This document shows, piece after piece, positions 6,243 through 8,567 of a DNA stretch of 8,567 bases. The DNA comes from Parvibaculum sp. (GTDB lineage: Bacteria > Pseudomonadota > Alphaproteobacteria > Parvibaculales > Parvibaculaceae): the NCBI GenBank assembly GCA_020062605.1, contig JAGUWA010000304.1:1-8567 (forward strand), read 5' to 3'. The notes beneath the pieces were generated by a model. That model made no database searches and was not told the DNA's origin. It saw nothing but the letters and a program-made list of their open reading frames with translations. The position numbers and the translations under genes are program-made. The number at the start of each line of letters is the position of its first letter. Within the stretch, counting starts at the first letter, position 1.

Positions 6243-6878
6243 ATGGACCCGAACCGAGACGCAAAGGCGCCTGATGAAGGCTATTCCGACGCTGCAAAAG
6301 GGGTCATCGCCATGGCTCGTTTTGCCGGTGCGCGCGGCTGGGTGCCGGCGACAAGCGGCAATTTCTCGGCACGGATTGACGGGCACAGGGCCGCTTTGAC
6401 CGCGACAGGGGCAAACAAGGCGGAGCTCACGGAGGCGGGCGTGATCGATGTCGAAATTTTCGGATCGAAGCATCCGCGGGCATCGGCGGAAGCGCCCTTA
6501 CATCTCGCGAGATACCGGAATGCCCCCCAGATCGGAGCGATTTCCCACATACACAGCATGGCGGCAACCGTGCTGTCGCGACGTCATGAGAAAACGGGGC
6601 ATGTGCGCCTGGAGGGCTGGGAGCTTCTCAAGGCATTTTCCGGCATCGCGACCCATGAAACGGTGCTCGACGTTCCTGTCGTGTCGAACGATCAGGACAC
6701 CGACCGGCTCGCCGATATCGTCGAGCAAAGGCTTGCGATGCTCGACAGCGCTTACGGTTACCTCATCGCTGGACATGGCCTATATGTTTGGGGAGCGAAC
6801 GCCGCGGAGACGATCCGCCACATGGAAGCGTTCGATTTCCTGCTAAGTGCGCAACTGCATGAGGAGGGACCCAGATGA
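6243..6878 (+). CDS. mtnB: Methylthioribulose-1-phosphate dehydratase
   Basis: MtnB dehydrates 5-methylthioribulose-1-phosphate to 2,3-diketo-5-methylthiopentyl-1-phosphate in the cytosolic methionine salvage pathway. The 211-aa protein is a class II aldolase/adducin-fold enzyme of usual length. It shows the phosphate-binding TSGNFSAR (37-44), the acidic SAEAPLH (81-87), the zinc ligands in SHIHS (His102, His104) and the third metal His in AGHGLYVWG (His178). The ATG at 6243 is preferred because GGAGA lies just upstream (6234-6238) and homologues begin near this point; an upstream in-frame extension to 6129 would run through the predicted leader structure and lacks family similarity. The stop overlaps the start of mtnD by 4 bp (ATGA, 6875-6878), indicating translational coupling. 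The fold is shared with fuculose- and ribulose-phosphate aldolases, but the mtnD and mtnC neighbours settle the assignment. Confidence 0.93.
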   Translation: MDPNRDAKAPDEGYSDAAKGVIAMARFAGARGWVPATSGNFSARIDGHRAALTATGANKAELTEAGVIDVEIFGSKHPRASAEAPLHLARYRNAPQIGAISHIHSMAATVLSRRHEKTGHVRLEGWELLKAFSGIATHETVLDVPVVSNDQDTDRLADIVEQRLAMLDSAYGYLIAGHGLYVWGANAAETIRHMEAFDFLLSAQLHEEGPR

Positions 6879-7429
6879 CCCGTCTCACCGTCTACCCCGA
6901 TACCGATCCCAACTCCGTGCTGCTCGACACTCGGGATGGTGACAGGATTGCGAAGGAGCTTGGAGACATCGGCGTCGCCTTCGAGCGGTGGTCCGCTTCG
7001 CAAGCACTTGCGGAGGATGCAGATCAGCCCGCGGTGCTCAAGGCCTATGAGCGAGAGGTTGCGCGGATCATGGAGGACGGCGGCTACCGCAGCGTCGATG
7101 TGGTGCGCGTTAAACCCGACAATCCGAACCGTGAAGAGCTTCGCCAGAAGTTCCTTGCCGAGCACACGCATGACGACGACGAGGTGCGCTTTTTCGTCGA
7201 CGGTGCAGGTGCCTTCTATCTTCGCAAAGGAGGGCGTGTCTTCCGGGTGGTGTGCGAACGGAACGACCTCATCAGCGTCCCGGCGGGGATAACGCACTGG
7301 TTCGATACGGGCCCTGCGCCCGATTTCTGTGCGATACGCATATTCACGACGCCGGAAGGCTGGGTTGGCCATTTTACCGGCGACGATATCGCTGCGCGCT
7401 TTCCGAAGTTCGAGGGCGAAGCGGCATGA
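6875..7429 (+). CDS. mtnD: Acireductone dioxygenase
   Basis: MtnD cleaves the acireductone 1,2-dihydroxy-3-keto-5-methylthiopentene with O2. The Fe(II) form gives formate and 4-methylthio-2-oxobutyrate, the precursor of methionine; the Ni(II) form in this family instead yields methylthiopropionate, CO and formate. The 184-aa cupin carries the full metal set: His97 and His99 in EHTHDDDEVRFF, Glu103, and His141 in GITHWFDTG. These match the Klebsiella enzyme's 96/98/102/140 positions with an offset of one. The PAG turn before His141 and the C-terminal TTPEGWVGHFTGDDIAARFP are also characteristic. A strong GAGGAGGG (6861-6868) precedes the start, although the gene also overlaps mtnB by 4 bp. The 3' end overlaps mtnC by 4 bp. 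Which metal it uses in vivo cannot be read from sequence. Confidence 0.96.
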   Translation: MTRLTVYPDTDPNSVLLDTRDGDRIAKELGDIGVAFERWSASQALAEDADQPAVLKAYEREVARIMEDGGYRSVDVVRVKPDNPNREELRQKFLAEHTHDDDEVRFFVDGAGAFYLRKGGRVFRVVCERNDLISVPAGITHWFDTGPAPDFCAIRIFTTPEGWVGHFTGDDIAARFPKFEGEAA

Positions 7430-8136
7430 CGGCTATCCGTGCCGTCGTCACCGACATCGAGGGAACGACGACGCCTCTCGCCTTTGTGCATGAGGTCCTT
7501 TTTCCCTACGCACGTGCGCGCCTCGCCCGTTTTGTGACGGAGAATGAAGACGACGACCAAGTCGCCGCCGCGCTCGCCGACGCGCGTATGCTTGGTGGCA
7601 TTGCGGACGCGGATACGGAGGCGACGGTGCGCCTTCTCCTGTCCTGGCTGGATGAGGACCGGAAGGCCGGCCCGCTGAAAACGCTGCAAGGATTGATCTG
7701 GCGACAAGGATATGAGGAAGGCGTTCTGAAAGGCGAAGTCTATGAAGATGCCGCGGCGATGCTACGGCAGTGGCATGATCGCGGCCTTCGCCTCTTCGTC
7801 TATTCTTCGGGCTCGGAAGAGGCGCAGCGGCTCATCTTCGGCTGCTCGGACAGGGGAAATCTGGCGCCGCTTTTCGAGGGCTTTTTCGACACCAGGATCG
7901 GCGCGAAGATCGAAAGCGGTTCCTACCGTGCCATCGCCGGGAGGGCGGGGCTCGACGCGGGCGCCATGGTCTTTCTTTCAGACCATGCAGGCGAGATTGC
8001 TGCCGCGAAGGAAGCAGGAATGCAGGTCGTACAAATCGACCGCGCGCTCGACCCGGACGCGTGGAGCGAAGGCGAGGTGGCGCCTGTTGCTGGCTCATTC
8101 GGTCCTGTGGACTTGAAATTCTTCGCGGGCAAGTAA
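7426..8136 (+). CDS. mtnC: Enolase-phosphatase E1 (acireductone synthase)
   Basis: MtnC is a bifunctional HAD-family enzyme that enolises 2,3-diketo-5-methylthiopentyl-1-phosphate and then removes the phosphate, giving the acireductone consumed by MtnD. The 236-aa protein shows the characteristic HAD motif I variant DIEGTTTP (10-17), in which Asp10 is the nucleophile and Glu12 replaces the usual second Asp. It also shows motif II VYSSGS (125-130), the Lys in IGAKIESGSY (Lys161), and motif IV FLSDHAGEI (183-191). The ATG at 7426 overlaps the mtnD stop (ATGA) and has GAGGG at 7412-7416. The same frame is open upstream, but that part lies inside mtnD. It is the last gene of the mtnBDC unit. The early salvage enzymes (MtnA, and a nucleosidase/kinase or phosphorylase) are not in the window and must lie elsewhere if the pathway is complete. 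Confidence 0.95.
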   Translation: MTAIRAVVTDIEGTTTPLAFVHEVLFPYARARLARFVTENEDDDQVAAALADARMLGGIADADTEATVRLLLSWLDEDRKAGPLKTLQGLIWRQGYEEGVLKGEVYEDAAAMLRQWHDRGLRLFVYSSGSEEAQRLIFGCSDRGNLAPLFEGFFDTRIGAKIESGSYRAIAGRAGLDAGAMVFLSDHAGEIAAAKEAGMQVVQIDRALDPDAWSEGEVAPVAGSFGPVDLKFFAGK

Positions 8137-8167
8137 AACGGTCAGGAGCACCGCGCCGTTTCCTGCG

Positions 8168-8209
8168 GCCGGTCCCGTCAGACCGGCAGTTGCCTCCCAT
8201 CCGGCAACT
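8168..8209 (+). terminator. Two back-to-back hairpins after mtnC
   Basis: GCCGGTC (8168-8174) pairs with GACCGGC (8181-8187), and immediately AGTTGCC (8188-8194) pairs with GGCAACT (8203-8209). There is no T run after either stem, so intrinsic termination would be weak; they may protect the mtn mRNA 3' end or act with Rho. A further imperfect pair, AAACGG (8136-8141) with CCGTTT (8156-8161), lies just after the stop codon. Confidence 0.4.
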
Positions 8210-8210
8210 C

Positions 8211-8241
8211 TTGACTTTATATTACTTAAAGCTAATATAAT
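8211..8241 (+). promoter_or_regulatory. Promoter of the ArsR-family gene
   Basis: TTGACT at 8211-8216 is a near-consensus -35. Two -10 readings are possible: TAATAT (8233-8238) with a 16-bp spacer, or TATAAT (8236-8241) with a longer 19-bp spacer. The first would place transcription start at about 8244-8246, on the upstream ATG itself. The second would place it slightly downstream of that ATG. Both are sequence-based predictions. Confidence 0.65.
8217..8240. promoter_or_regulatory. AT-rich inverted repeat, probable ArsR/BigR-type operator
   Basis: Perfect 8-bp arms TTATATTA (8217-8224) and TAATATAA (8233-8240) are separated by 8 bp. The element fills the spacer and -10 region of the promoter upstream of an ArsR-family repressor. 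AT-rich dyads that overlap the promoter and mediate autorepression are typical of BigR/SqrR-like regulators. Binding is inferred from position and symmetry. Confidence 0.6.
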
Positions 8242-8243
8242 AG

Positions 8244-8567
8244 ATGAGTGGTGTAGATACAGGGCCAGACAGTCCAATGACGGCGGCTGAGATCAGGGAG
8301 CTTGAGGCAAGCGCCTCCGAAGCATCGCAGCTTCTCAGCGCGCTCGCGAATGAACGCCGTTTGCTGATCCTCTGCCACATCGCCGGCGAGGAAATGTCGG
8401 TCGGGGAAATACAATCTGTGCTGGGCATCAGCCAGTCGGCGTTGTCGCAGCATCTTGCGGTGCTGCGCGAGCAGGGGCTCGTCGCGACGCGGCGCGTTTC
8501 GCAGACGATCTACTACAGGCTGGCAAGCCCGGAAGCTCAACGCATCATCGAGACGCTGGCCGATATC
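8244..8567 (+). CDS. ArsR-family repressor, BigR/SqrR-like (3' end outside window)
   Basis: The frame is open to the window edge (108 codons from the ATG at 8244). The protein is a small winged-helix repressor: LLSALANERRLLILCHIA (30-47), the helix-turn-helix SVGEIQSVLGISQSALSQHL (52-71), and the wing region GLVATRRVSQTIYYRL. This pattern matches the BigR/SqrR persulfide-sensing branch, where Cys in LLILC pairs with a second Cys near the C-terminus. Cys44 is visible; the second would lie beyond ETLADI at the edge and cannot be checked. There is no metal-binding ELCVCD-type motif as in arsenic or cadmium sensors. The start is uncertain: ATG 8244 gives a possible leaderless transcript, and ATG 8277 gives a protein 11 residues shorter. 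Neither has a clear ribosome-binding site. Downstream genes probably concern sulfide or persulfide detoxification; that is family-based inference. Confidence 0.85.
   Translation, partial: MSGVDTGPDSPMTAAEIRELEASASEASQLLSALANERRLLILCHIAGEEMSVGEIQSVLGISQSALSQHLAVLREQGLVATRRVSQTIYYRLASPEAQRIIETLADI

Noticed and set aside
1..8567. CRISPR arrays, insertion sequences, tRNA or rRNA genes, prophage or toxin-antitoxin modules
   Set aside because: No direct repeat series, transposase motif, cloverleaf or related coding frame was seen on either strand.

Overview
The window looks like chromosomal DNA of a GC-rich alphaproteobacterium. The style of the acyl-CoA dehydrogenase cluster and of the two-domain regulator suggests a sphingomonad or a relative, but this is inferred from protein character and not from any marker gene.

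Left part (1-4273, + strand): four consecutive acyl-CoA dehydrogenase (ACAD) genes. The first is cut by the window edge. The second (361 aa) is a PimD/small-subunit-type ACAD. The third and fourth are 399-aa PimC/large-subunit-type ACADs that align without gaps at about 70% identity by hand count, so they are tandem paralogues. Such genes usually encode heteromeric flavoenzymes for beta-oxidation of bulky or dicarboxylic acyl-CoAs (pimelate, alicyclic acids, steroid side chains). The actual substrate cannot be read from this window.

Middle (4301-4800, - strand): remains of another PimD-like ACAD, ruined by two compensating frameshifts and at least two internal deletions. A short unassigned open stretch (about 4778-4885) and a perfect bidirectional terminator palindrome (4906-4937) follow. 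Next is a leftward 347-aa regulator with a MarR-like winged helix at its C-terminus and a degenerate receiver-like N-terminal half (4968-6011).

Right part (6243-8136, + strand): a translationally coupled methionine-salvage operon mtnB-mtnD-mtnC with ATGA overlaps at both junctions. It recycles methylthioribulose-1-phosphate to the 2-oxo acid precursor of methionine. Its leader contains nested complementary segments that could fold into a multi-branched RNA. The operon is divergent from the regulator.

Right edge (8211-8567): a sigma70-like promoter overlaps a perfect AT-rich inverted repeat. It precedes a truncated ArsR-family repressor resembling the BigR/SqrR persulfide sensors. Sulfur metabolism therefore appears on both sides of the mtnC/arsR boundary. 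I found no clearly new system. The least explained pieces are the mtnB leader RNA, the regulator's target and the promoter/start arrangement of the ArsR gene.
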